This document shows, one piece after another, positions 50,083 through 60,755 of a stretch of DNA of 64,000 nucleotides. The DNA is from Punica granatum. Its lineage: Eukaryota; Streptophyta; Magnoliopsida; Myrtales; Lythraceae. Each line of letters begins with the position of its first letter. Position 1 is the first letter of the stretch. The position numbers were made by a program, and so were the translations under genes. The stretch lies in the NCBI RefSeq assembly GCF_007655135.1, contig NC_045133.1, positions 23,471,845 to 23,535,844 on the forward strand. The letters run 5' to 3'. The notes under the pieces are model-generated. The model saw nothing but the letters and a program-made list of their open reading frames with translations, made no database searches and had not been told where the DNA came from.

Positions 50083-50942
50083 ATGGCTGGAAGGACAAAA
50101 GTGTTCACTCTCTCGGAGGTTGCCCGACACAAGTCCAAGAAAGACTGCTGGCTTGTCATCAATGGCCGGGTAAGTCCCCCTTCCTCTCTGCTTCTCAAAC
50201 GATTGACATGCCTGTCTGCGTGTCATGTTCAACATCAACCATCAATTTTTGATCCTCGAAATCGAGTTGTTTGAGGATCCTCGCTTCCATATCTTCTCGT
50301 GAATATCTGAGTTTATTATGTTTCCTTATGTTCCAAATATGTAGTTTCTTGATCGACCCGAACGAATCTTTTCCAATGTTGTCCAACTGAGGACATGGTA
50401 TACGACCAGAATCCAGCTGACATTCGCCTAAAAACCCAAGAACTTAACCGTGTCAAACAAGGCAAAGTTTCCTGTAGAAGTCTTAGATTTCTCTTCCTAC
50501 AAGGGGCGATCCCTTACTTTGTCTTAGCTGGAATCGAGGCAACAGAGGGGCTGAATCTTTTTGTTTTGTCAAATGTTAGGTGTTGAATGTGACGAATTTC
50601 CTGGAAGAACACCCGGGAGGGGAAGAGGTCCTGCTGGAATCGGCTGGGAAGGATGCAACCAAGGAATTCCAGGACATAGGCCACAGCAGAGCAGCCCAGA
50701 GCCTGCTCGTGAAGTACCAGGTTGGTTTTCTCGAAGGATGTAAAGTTCAGGATCCTACTGGCTCTGATGTCGAGCCCAAGGCTTCCAAGGGCTCTGCGAG
50801 GAAGGAGATGAGCGCATTCGTGGTCAAGGACGAACCTTCTGTCAAATACGCTGCCCTACTCGAGTTCTTCATTCCATTACTGGTTGCTGGCTCCTACTTT
50901 GCCTACCGATACTTTACCACCATCAGTAAGATCGACTATTAA
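50083..50942 (+). CDS. CYTB5: Cytochrome b5, tail-anchored
   Basis: Exon 1, 50083-50169, and exon 2, 50580-50942, join at phase 0 to 149 aa. Cytochrome b5 is a small haem protein that passes electrons to desaturases, hydroxylases and some P450s on the ER surface. The haem ligands are His40 in HPGG and His64 in IGHSRAAQ. The haem domain spans about residues 8-82, then a polar linker, a single membrane segment at about 119-140 (YAALLEFFIPLLVAGSYFAY) and a short lumenal tail ending KIDY. The core reads WLVINGRVLNVTNFLEEHPG. The residue after GR is Val where most homologues have KVYDVT, a mild difference. A functional electron donor for the P450s in this window is possible but the proximity (24 kb) proves nothing. 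Confidence 0.93.
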
Positions 50943-52213
50943 ATGTGTTAGATCTTCTTGCATTCGGAAATGTTTGCCACATCACTCGTGACCATTCGTG
51001 TTCAATGTCGTTTGATTTTCATAGTTTTCAATCCCTGCACTATGATATGTAACATACGTTTACTAGAATAATGAAAATTGTGTCTAAAAGCAATTTTGTT
51101 TTGTTGTTTTCATCATATTCCATGTGCTTCCCTTTCTGTCCGTACTAGTGGAAAGAGAACGGAACTAACTCAATGAATACAAAATACAACTGTCCGAAAT
51201 TCTCGTTCCATTCCATTCTCCAGTACCGAACACGCACGAGAATACCCATTGTAGAATTCTGGCATCAAACTTTCCGAAATATACTGAACTATTTGAACAT
51301 CGCCAGTCACAGTCATATGTGTAAGCGTCATCTTTCTTTTCTATCCAACACGAATTCGAACAATGAATTGCTCTATTGTAATAATTCACAGTTCAGAGAG
51401 CCAGTATGGATACAATCCAATGATAAGAGGGAAAGTGAAAAAAGACAACATTCCTTAGCAATGAGGGGAAACAATGGGTGTTAATACATTATATACAAGC
51501 TGCCAAGCCATTGTTAATACAACTCAACGTGTGCAAAGCTAACAAGATCGCATTTGCTTTAACGATCTGCATCTCCTATATTACTCTAAAAACAATACAT
51601 TGTACAATTTTCTTCCAAGGGAAAGCAATGGAATCCTCACTGGGACGTGTTTGTAACTATGGAGCTGCCATTTGATCATGGAGGAGCTGAGGCTAATGCT
51701 GAGGCATTTGCCGAACAGTTACCAACAAGCGCTCATAGTGATAATTACATGTGGTAAATAGATATAAAAATGGACGGAAAAATCTGTTCTGAATGAATAA
51801 TTGTGGCTCCACCTCAAATTACATGCAATGTGATTAAAACTGCACAGAAGAAAAAGATACAAAAAGTAAGAAATCTGCCTCAGTAGTCAAACCATTTTCA
51901 AAAAACCATACAGATGGTTTATGCTTCTTATATTGCAGATCAATTATCCCTTATACGTATGCCAAATGGTCACAATGTGTTTATTGCAAATTAAGAGCTA
52001 CAATTCACAACTGAGTTATCACCAAAAATACCCAAAAGTTTAAGAGACCAAGTTCATTGAGAAAGTAAAAAGTTCAATACGTGTTTGCATGATGATCTAC
52101 AGCATTGTTTAAGTGAAACGGCTACATTATACTTATTCTTTCAAGCTTAATCCACGTGCATGGGAAGGTGAACATATTAAAAGGTTAAAGAAAAAGGGAT
52201 ATAGATGGGCAGA
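50943..52213. other. Convergent intergenic region between cytochrome b5 and the syntaxin-like gene
   Basis: Holds the 3' ends of both genes (aataatgaaaattg near 51067 on the plus strand). A short plus-strand frame starting near 51660 reads MELPFDHGGAEANAEAFAEQ and ends soon after. It looks protein-like but has no upstream exon I can join, so it is not called as a gene. Confidence 0.4.
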
Positions 52214-53675
52214 CTAACATATCAAGCATAGGAGAACGGCTGAAAAGGTTAGCTGGGCGGGCCGACTGTATCGCATTTGATATTGAGATCTTTGAAGCTG
52301 CCTCTGCACAGCTCCATACCATCCATACAGCTGCTTATCATAGCAATCGTCACAACTATCTAGGCAACTCTTGCTCCGCTCGTAGCATGCATTTGTGGCC
52401 TTTTTGACAGAGGGAAAACATTACTCAATTAATATTGACCCAACAATGTAAATGCAATGCTGAAGATGGGAAAATTGACAGGAAACCTATACTAAAAAAT
52501 AATCAATTTTAAGAACTCACCCTGGCTTGTTGAGACGATCTCAGTGATGCAGAATCACATTCTTGGTTTGGATCAACTGCTTTCAACTTCCTAAACCCAT
52601 TTTTTGACCACTTTGACTTGGAAGGTGAGGAGTCCATGGAATTCAAGAAGCTTGAGAGACTGGGAATCTTCCGCGGAGGCAATGGAGGATGCCCGCTGGA
52701 AGAGTTCTGCTGCCACTGACTATCATCTGGAATGGCAATCTTCCAAGCATCAATGTTGGCATTTGCACTAGCGGTCCTTCTATGCCCATATGACTTCTCA
52801 GAAGAATGGAATGAGTTTTCTACAGCATCATCCCTGTCTTGCGGGTTTTCATTTGATGCTGATGTTCCTGTAAGGAACAAAGCAAGCTCTTTGCTCTCTC
52901 CTTCATTGAGCCACACCCAGGAGGGCCGTTCCTTCCCCTCTGAAACGGCAGACTCGTGCAACGACTTCTGAACTCTCGTGACCTGATCCTCAATTGCGAC
53001 TATGAAGTCCCGATGTCTGTCTTTAGCATCATCAGTTGAGTCATTGACGTAACTCGACCTGACAGCCCGTTCAAACTCCTCTAACTGCATTTCCAACACA
53101 CCAGATGAGTTCAACTGATCAACCACACAAGCCGAAGGCCAGCAATTCCAGCAGGCACATCGGGAAACAACACCCAGGGAGCGGGAGCAAGAGATGAACC
53201 TGCCATTTTGTAGTGCCTACAGCTGTATGAAGATCCCTGCGGAGTTCCTCCAGATTCCACTCCTTGGCAGCATCACTCTTCGCGTGAACCCATGTTCGAT
53301 ACGTCGATTCCATCCTTCAAAACCAAGCATTAAGTCTCATTTATTCATTAACAACGGAAAATCCCAAGAGATGAGTTACAAAAGGAGCAAACTTTTACGG
53401 GCAAACGTGATTCGCATCACAGTTGCCTAATTGGGGAAACAGCAGAAATGTACAATTTTGACAGTTAAGATCTTGAGCAAAAGCTGGAACAGACAAGCCC
53501 TTGTGCACATCCGTCGGAATTCATTCACAAACCTGCGATTTTCTTCCTGACAGGGGAACAAAATGCAGCATCATTCCAGCATGGGCAGAAGAACTCACCT
53601 GTCAGCGGATTCCTGAACTTCCTCAGCTGCAGAGAAGAATGGATCCTTCTCCCACCGGTCGAAACTCGAAGCCAT
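52214..53675 (-). CDS. Syntaxin-6 N-terminal domain protein (plant syntaxin/t-SNARE family, SYP61-like N-domain)
   Basis: Four exons on the minus strand, 53675-53599, 53314-53200, 53084-52521 and 52399-52214, give 313 aa in frame. The start reads MASSFDRWEKDPFFSAAEEV and continues ESADRMESTYRTWVH, the helical syntaxin-6 N domain found in trans-Golgi SNAREs. In place of a SNARE motif there is a long Ser-rich middle (residues about 110-250) and a Cys-rich C-terminal exon with CDDCYDKQLYGWYGAVQRQL. The protein ends in a short hydrophobic stretch (LTFSAVLLCLIC), which may be a tail anchor. This layout matches plant proteins usually annotated as syntaxin/t-SNARE family without a SNARE helix. It is presumably involved in Golgi or endosomal trafficking, but the role is inferred. 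The tail is shorter than I would expect for a full membrane span. Confidence 0.85.
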
Positions 53676-54273
53676 ACCCCCGAATCAAATCAAAGTTCCA
53701 ATGAATATTGGACTACACACAAACCCTACCCGGAAAAATCAAACTGCAACTCTCCAATCCACTCACTTGGCTACAACAAGATTCAGGCAGATCAATGGAT
53801 TCCGACAGCGAATCTAATCAGGAAGACTGGAAGAGATCCCGGAGACATAACGGAATGGAATCTCACGGCCTTTCGCAAGGGAGAAGGGGGAAAATAATCG
53901 CGCGGAGAGAGGAAAACCACGCAAAACAAATATAGGTAATTAATTAATTTAATTACGCGTTCATTAAAGTAAATAAATAATTTAATTACCGATTTATTCA
54001 TATATATATTTTTTGGATGCGCATGCCCGGTGACCAGAAGTCCACTGGATCCGACCGGGAAAAAATTCTTTAACGTGGGTTTTTTTTTTATTCACAATTG
54101 AATTCTAAATTTATTTAAGGGAGACCGGTGATAATTTATTTGGACCAATCTAGATCAATTGATAAAATTGAAAATTGCAGAGTGAAAATGGAAGGAATCG
54201 GAGCACTGCAGCCGCATGATCGAATATGCACGTGTTTCCGGACTTTTTATATTGTTGTTGTTTATTAATAATA
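53676..54273. other. Upstream region of the syntaxin-like gene, with a SINE-B copy
   Basis: 53676-53940 is the likely promoter and leader of the minus-strand gene. About 54020-54180 is a decayed minus-strand SINE-B copy (aagtccactggatccgaccg, ttaacgtggg, ttcacaattgaattctaaat). No gene is seen. Confidence 0.45.
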
Positions 54274-55102
54274 CTAGTCGTGAAACCCGTGCATTGCACA
54301 AGATAATTCTAACAATTTAAAAAAAATTAACAATTAAAAAGAAAAATTTCATGTGGAATGAAAATAATAAAATAAACAAGTAACATTTACTTTTAGTAGT
54401 TGCAGGGGTAACAATATCTTTCGAGAGATAAAACTCATATCATCAATCCTTGAAAAAGAATATGAAAAAAAGTAAAAAAATTGAGAAAAATAAAAAATAA
54501 AAATTTTCAATAAAAACGAGAGAAAAATCAAAATATAAATTTAATCAACACTCTTGCATTTAGAGAGAGATAGTTTTGTAAGCTCGCTTCTAGTTGTAGA
54601 CGTAACTTTTGAGAGCTGAATAAGCTCCTATTTATGTGTATGATAATTCATATTTATAATTATCATATAAAATATAAATAAAATATAATTTGATTTGTTT
54701 TCTTTTTTATGTACAAAACTGTTTTGTTTTTGGGTTAATAACAAAAAAATTCCAAACATTTCATATTTTAGCACGGACATTTTTCTTTAACCAATTAAAT
54801 CACAAACTACCGATAGATAACAATGTTAGCACACCGTCAGTTTCTTCGCTAATTGTAATTGGAATTGCTAACGTGTACATGACGGTGTCACGTGGGACAT
54901 GGTGATTGGCCAAGTGAGTCCCACATATTTAAAAAAAAAGTAAATAATATTCTGAAAATTTAAAACAAGTAACAAAAAGGAAAAATAAAAAAGATGTATC
55001 GAATTAATATACATGTATCAGGTTTACTATATTTTCGGTAACTTCTAAGATAACTGATTTTCTTGTTAATTTACTATGTTACTTATTTCTATTATTTTTC
55101 TC

Positions 55103-57475
55103 ACCTCCCTCCTTTCTTACTAGGATTGGAAATCCTATATTTTACATATCCAAACGATTGAGAGGTTGGGTTTTCGAAATAGTGTTAATAATAAAAAAAG
55201 AAGTTCTTCGAATCATTGTTATTTGATTCGGACTTGTTCTAAAAAGGTTGAGGCAATTCGAATTGTTTGTTGGCATAGACAAAGTTCACGAAAACTTCTG
55301 AAATTATTTCGATATTGGACCTTGGACATATAATAGTTCTGAATCGTATTTCTTTAGAAAGAAGATCTTTTGTCTCACGGTAGCCTGCTTTAGTCCCCTT
55401 AAGAAACTTTCGTTATTGGGCATACACTTCATATGTTTCTAGCTATTCATATGGTACCGTCAAATGATACAAGTCTTGGATAAGAATCTACAATGCACTA
55501 GAAAGCCCTTGTTGACGATCATTCACTATGACAGCATCTAGGGTTCCTCGAACTATATGATATCTCACACCGGATAAATCCTTAACCCTTTCCCCTCTTA
55601 CTGAGACTACAAAATGTTCTTGTAAACTATGAACAATATCAGGTATATAAGTAATGATTTCAAATGCAGAGGTTAATCGTACTCTGACAATTTTACGTAA
55701 GACAGGGTTTGGTTTTTTGGGGGTGGTAGTGAAAATGTTGACAGATAAGTCACCCTTACTACCACTCTACAAAAACCGTACATGAGATTTTCACCTCATA
55801 TGACTCCTTGTTCAATTCTTTCGAAGTCATTGGGTCCATTTCCTCATTCGAGAATCTCTTCCCTTTTTCCACTTTGTCTCGAAGAGTAATTAGAACTAAT
55901 TCAGTTCCGTTTTCATGTTCCAATTAAACACTTTCCATTTTTTATTATTCTCAAATGAGAATATTATTCTTTTTACCAAACATTTGCGGATCCAATCACA
56001 ATCTTATAATAAGAACGAGAGATCTTTCTTGATCAATCCCCTAGTCCCTTATTCTTCGAGAATTAGAAAGATCATTTTCAAGTTTGAGTTTGTTCATTTG
56101 AAATATGGGTTCTTTAACTCAATTTTTATTTACTTTACTTTTTTTTTCCTCTCTCTTCTTTTTTATTCCCTTTCACCATTACTTAAGTCTCATAGGTTAG
56201 ATCCTATAGAATCTGACCCATTTTCTCATTGAACGAAGGGTACGAAATAAACCATACTGATTTTTCGATCAAAAGTACTATGTGAGTGAAATCTTCAGTT
56301 TTTTCCTCTTTTTTTTTTATCTCCATCTCATAGATATAACCTTTGAATCAATAGATAACCTTTTTTTCTCTATCTATATAAATTGATATTATTCCATTCC
56401 AATTCTTTTCCGATACCTCCCAAGGAAAATGCCGAATTAGATTCAAAATTGACAAGTTAGTACGAGTTTATCCATGCGATTATGCACTCTTTGAATAGGA
56501 ATCCATTTTTTGAAAGATCTTGCCTTTCGTTCTTTGGTGGGCATTCGAGATCCTTTCGATGACCTACATTGTGTTGAAGGGATATCGAGATCGATTGCCT
56601 AAAGCTCGCAGTAGCAAGGAACGGGGAAAATATACATAAAAGATAGTTCTTTTCAATTATATTAGTATTTTCTATTATATTAGTATTTGATTTGTATTAG
56701 TTAGTGATCCCAACTCAGTGAGTCCTTTCTTCCGTGATTAACTTTTGGCACCAGTCCTACATTTTGTCTGTGTGCTGTGGAGCAAGGAGGAAAGGGGGCT
56801 CAATGGAAAGAGGATTGTATCATGAGAGAAGCAAAGCGATCAACCTCTTTTAAATATACAACATGAATTCTGGTAATGCAATGTAGTTGGACTCTCGGGA
56901 CTCTCGCTTTGATACAAATGAATTATCCTTTCTGCGGAGGTAAATATTTGCTTGCTAAACAAGAGGATAGCAAGTTACAAATTTTGTTTTAGTAGGACAT
57001 GTATTTTTATTACTATGAAATTCATAAATGAAGCAGTTAACGGTGGAGTTACCATTATCCTTTTTGTAGTGACGAATATTGCATGTGTTCCTAAAAAAAT
57101 GAATTTGTCCATTTTTTGGGGTCTGAAAGGCGCACGGAAACACATAAGAACTCTTGAATGGAAATGGAAAAGAAATGTAACTCTAGTTCCTTCGGAAATG
57201 GTAAGATCTTTGGCATAAGAAAACGACATTGATCCATATCATCATGACTGGTTCAGATTTCTCTATTTTTTTAAGAAATATCTATACGGGTTCTTTTTCT
57301 ACCTGCATCGAATAGAACATGCTGAGCCAAATCTTCTTCATGTAAAACCTGCTTGATTTAGATTGGGAAAATCATACGATTTTTTGAAACCATGTGCCAT
57401 GGCTTGAATCCGTCTATTTTCGATATGAGCAGTTGATAATCGATTCCAATTTTTCCATTATTTTCGTATATGTTA
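55103..57475 (-). other. Nuclear insertion of plastid DNA (NUPT): rps12 intron, rps12 exon 2, rps12-trnV spacer
   Basis: The sequence follows the plastid inverted-repeat region closely. It begins inside the rps12 cis-intron (ttactaggattggaaatcct), passes 3' rps12 exon 2 and the trans-intron flank (taagtcacccttactaccac). It then continues through the spacer toward trnV-GAC (for example tccatgcgattatgcactct and tgctgagccaaatcttcttc), stopping before trnV. Identity to the plastid sequence as I know it is high but with many transitions, so it is not a recent transfer or a contamination of the assembly: it is flanked on both sides by nuclear repeat DNA. rps12 exon 3 is absent. The exact left border is uncertain by tens of bases. 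Confidence 0.88.
55499..55730 (-). pseudogene. rps12: Plastid rps12 exon 2, nuclear copy
   Basis: The 232-bp minus-strand segment is exactly the size of rps12 exon 2. It is still open, reading [20 protein letters not shown] and then recognisable rps12 sequence through [15 protein letters not shown] to NDRQQG. Several conserved residues have changed (for example NSALRK to NPVLRK and AYIPGIG to TYIPDIV). The group II intron boundary after it reads GTGCA, where GTGCG is normal. There is no promoter, first exon or splicing context in the nucleus, so it is a passive relic. S12 is a ribosomal protein of the small subunit decoding site. Confidence 0.88.
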
Positions 57476-57493
57476 TGGGTTTTTCGATTCCGA

Positions 57494-57590
57494 CCGGTGG
57501 GGGTCTCGATGCCAGTCATCATCCCCCCAATTGGTCCCCAGCTACCCCAATTGGGGGGATGGTGGCTGGTGTCGAGGCCCCCACCGCCGG
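57494..57590. repeat. GC-rich hairpin at the junction of plastid DNA and right foldback arm
   Basis: Left arm ggtgggggtctcgatgccag (57497 on) pairs with right arm ctggtgtcgaggcccccacc (ending about 57586). Both continue inward through catcatcccccc and the mirrored aattgggggg to a loop of about 10 bases. The arms are about 39 bp with a few mismatches. In this AT-rich region it is probably the centre of the foldback element. Confidence 0.75.
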
Positions 57591-57894
57591 CTACCTCCCC
57601 TCCTCCTCGCATTTGGTTTTGGCTTTACGTGCCCTTTTCTTTTTCCTTTTTTGTTATTTTTTTAATTTTCAGAATATTATTTATTTTTTGAAAAATGTGG
57701 GGTCCACTCGACTAATCACCATAAGCCACGTGGCAGCGTCATGTACACGTCAGTAATCTTAGTTAAAATTAACGAAGAAATTGACGGTGTGCTAACATTA
57801 TTATCTAATTGATAGTTTGTGATTTAATTGGTTAAAGAAAAAAGTTCACGTTTCAAAATGTGAAAAGTTTGGAATTTTTTTTGTTATTGACCCT

Positions 57895-59210
57895 TTATTT
57901 TTTGAAACGAAAATATAATTTATATACATCTATAAATATTATTTAATCTATTTTTAAAAATAGATATGTGCAAAAACATATAATTTATATATACTTTTCC
58001 TTACTATATATTCTAAAGGTTGTCCACATAACTATATGTTAACATAATTTATATTATGTATGAATATATACTTATTTTGATGTTAATATTTATTTATAAA
58101 TTTTAATTAAAATTTTGAAAAAATTCGAGATTATTAAATAATATCTATACATATAATAAATTCTTCTCATTTATTTCAAATAAATTATGTTATGTAGATT
58201 ATAAAAATTAAAGAAATCAAGAAATTGGATTTTATGATGAGATATCTTTAAAAAAATATTTTTTACTAAAAATAATTTCGAAAATAAAAAAATAAAAAAA
58301 TCTATAAAATTCAATATATAGCTATAAAATATTATCTAATCTATTTTAAAAAAATAGATCTCTAAACAATATATAATTCATATATACTTTTTCTCATTAT
58401 ATATATAAAAGTTGTCCACATAACCATATATTAATGTATCTATTTTATGTATGAGTATATACTAATATATACTTATTTTGATGTGATGAAATATGCTTTT
58501 TTATTTTAAAAAATTCAAGATTATTAAATAATAAATAGAATATAAAAATTTTAAAAAAATCAAGAAAATGTTTTTTATGATGAGATATCTTTTAAAAAAT
58601 ATTTTTTATTAAAAATTTAGGAAGTTCCATTTAGAAAATTCATATTGCATTTAATGGAGATCACCGTATTATCCAAAGATTTTATGGTATTTCAATTTTA
58701 TTAAATAGAATAATATTTCACAAGATTTTATTGCTAATTTTATAATTGAGCATAATTTAAAATTTTAAAAAACTCAAAAAATCAAGAAAATTTCATTCGG
58801 AAACTTAGCATTCTAAGGCCATTTGGGATAAAATATTAACTTTCATATTAAAAAATTCGAGATTATTAAATGATATATAAATTATAAAATTAAAGAAATC
58901 AATAAATTAAATTTTACGATGAGATATATTTTAAAAAATATATTTTTATTAAAAATAATTTCGAAAATTAAATCAAATTAAAAATCTGGAAAGTTCATTT
59001 AGAAAATTTATATTGCTTTCAATTGAAAATCGCCACAGTATCCAAAGATTTTATGATTTTTTCAATTTTTTTTTAAAAATTATTATTTAAGAAGATTTTG
59101 CTACTAATTTAATAATCAAAGATCATTTAAAATTTTAAAAACTAAAAAAAATCCAAAAAATTCCATTAAAAAATAGTGCGTTCTAAAACCATCTGATCAA
59201 GTTCATCTCA
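57895..59210. repeat. AT-rich degenerate tandem repeats, unit about 340 bp
   Basis: gatgagatatctttaaaaaa recurs at about 58235, 58578 and 58918 (spacing 343 and 340). Around it are other repeated blocks, such as ttgtccacataactatat (58020 and 58412) and ccaaagattttatg (58673 and 59042). No coding region. Probably part of the Helitron interior. Confidence 0.6.
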
Positions 59211-59458
59211 TATCTTGCTTTTACGTATATATAGATTTTCGTTGTCGCGTGTGGGACCATGTTTCCAAACGGAATATGCGAGGACGATGTCGTTTCCAAG
59301 CGGACATGGTGAGTGAATCAAAGTAAGTATCTGCTTGGATGGAGGGGATTGCTTTGACCTTTAACTTGGGGCCCACTTGTTCACGAGCTGTTGGGCTTGG
59401 GCTTGTGTAGTTAAATGTAGGCTAGACTTGTCGGGGGAGATTATTGAATCGAGTCAAA

Positions 59459-60178
59459 AAGATTGGAAAAAAAAAAGGGGAAACAGGCAAAAACTCTCAT
59501 TGTATTTGGGGTCGGGACGAATCACACTATATTCTTTTATTTGGGACAATTAACCCCATGTGGTTTGTTCTGTTAGACATAAGGGATTACGGTGTTAATT
59601 CTTTTTCATTTCCAGTTCTCAATCTTTAGTATTTTAATCATTTTAGTCATAAATCTTTTTCTTTTATCATTCATAATCTCAACTTTTTATTTTATTTCAT
59701 TTTAGTCCTATAAAGAAAAATTGAAGGGGGAGGGGGCCGAGGCCGCCAATCGGCGACCCCGACCCCTCCACCGAGGGCGCCAGCGTCCTCTGTGGGTGTC
59801 GGCGCTCGACGGCCCCGACCCCGACCCCTCCACTGAGGTCGCCGGCGTCCTCTGCGGGTGCCGGCGCTCTCGGTGGAGGGGTCGGGATTGCCGATTGGCA
59901 GCCCCAATCCCTTCCCCCTTCGATTTTTCTTTATAGGACTAGAATGAAATAAAATAAAAAGTTGAGAATATGAATGATAAAAGAAAAAGATTTAGGACCA
60001 AAATGATTAAAATGCTAAAGATTGAGGGCTGAAAATGAAAACAATTAACGCCGTAACCCCTATGTCTAACGGAGCAAACCACAGGAGATTAATTGTCCCA
60101 AACAAAAGAATATGGTGCAATTTGTCCCGATCCCAAATCACAATAGAGGTTTTTGTCTTTTTCCAAAAAAAAAATCGG
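59459..60178. mobile_element. Nearly complete palindromic foldback element, about 720 bp
   Basis: The outer arms (59459-59735 and 59915-60178) are inverted copies with about 85-90 percent identity by eye. Mirrored segments include gggacaattaa, gttagacata, ggcgttaatt, aatctttag, taaatctttttcttttatca and actttttattttatttcatt. The central 180 bases are GC-rich and also self-complementary at their edges (ccgaggccgccaatcggc against gccgattggcagcc). They contain a direct repeat of about 55-60 bp (ccccgacccctccac at 59757 and 59822). No protein is encoded. Its transcript would fold into one long hairpin. Confidence 0.8.
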
Positions 60179-60755
60179 TCACTTACGGTCACAATACTGA
60201 TGAAGAATTCCTCGAAAAATTAATGATTATTTTAGTTTTAGGCGAAAGTAAAAGCTTTTATTTAATATTTGAATCCCCATCTATTTCATTGGGAGCAACC
60301 GAGTCGATCTGAGCCTAGTCTGATCAAATTCCTATACATATAATATACAAAATTCGATAAATGAGATATAATATAATATAGAGGTACACATCTTCACTTT
60401 GAAATTATGATTTTTTATTTAATTTTCATTAGTGAAATTATATCTCCTTTTATTTAAATTTTTTATTTCTTCATATTAAACCCATTGATCTCTTGATCGT
60501 TATTGTCTCGAGAATTGACTTCCGCTGGAATTGAGAAAATTATTTTCGCCATAACCCAACCAAAGAGAATTGCTCTTCCAAAGCTAAATAAACATTGAAG
60601 AAAGTTATTCTCATTTTCCCGGGAAAACACTTTTCCGGAAAAAAGAGTACATTTTTGCGGGGGAAACTGTTTTCCTTCGGTCAGGTAATGTGATTCCACT
60701 GGGCAGTGAGCTCTGAGAGGTGAGAACGATTTCGCCGCACGCTCGACCCTCAGCT
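60179..60755. other. Upstream region of the ankyrin-methyltransferase gene
   Basis: AT-rich up to about 60480, then mixed sequence with ccgggaaaacacttttccgg-like inverted pieces at 60618-60640. The leader just before the ATG is short. No gene is seen. Confidence 0.45.

Larger units (their letters stand above)
54732..57892. mobile_element. Foldback element with about 260-bp inverted arms, enclosing plastid DNA
   Basis: The left arm (54732-54990, starting gggttaataacaaaaaaatt) matches the reverse complement of the right arm (57632-57892, ending in its mirror, gggtcaataacaaaaaaaat). Shared inner segments include accaattaaatcacaaacta, gttagcacaccgtca, gtgtacatgacg, ccacgtgg-like pieces and aataatattctgaaaatt. 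By eye, identity is about 80-85 percent. The arms look like a MULE/MITE-type long inverted repeat. In a simple element the arms would meet at the GC-rich hairpin at 57494-57590. Here the plastid block lies between the left arm and that hairpin, so it seems to have inserted into the element. Confidence 0.65.
54274..59235 (-). mobile_element. Candidate Helitron (5.0 kb) carrying nested insertions
   Basis: Read on the minus strand it begins at 59235 with tctatatatacgtaaaagc, preceded by A, and ends at 54277-54274 with CTAG, followed by T. This is the A|TC...CTRR|T arrangement of Helitrons. Twelve bases inside the 3' end stands the hairpin gtgcaatgcac (about 54290-54300), as rolling-circle elements require. 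The DNA at both ends is AT-rich and non-coding, so no Rep/helicase is present and the element would be non-autonomous. It encloses the foldback element and plastid DNA listed below. Ends this short can pair by chance, so the 5-kb unit is a proposal. Confidence 0.5.

Noticed and set aside
57001..57218. Open frame inside the plastid-derived block (similarly 55915-56232)
   Set aside because: It lies in the rps12-trnV spacer, which has no functional gene in most plants, and here it is nuclear relic DNA.
59721..59936. Pro/Arg/Gly-rich open frames on both strands in the GC-rich core of the foldback
   Set aside because: The frames come from GC-rich repeat DNA in a palindrome. Both strands are open for the same reason, so neither is evidence of a protein.
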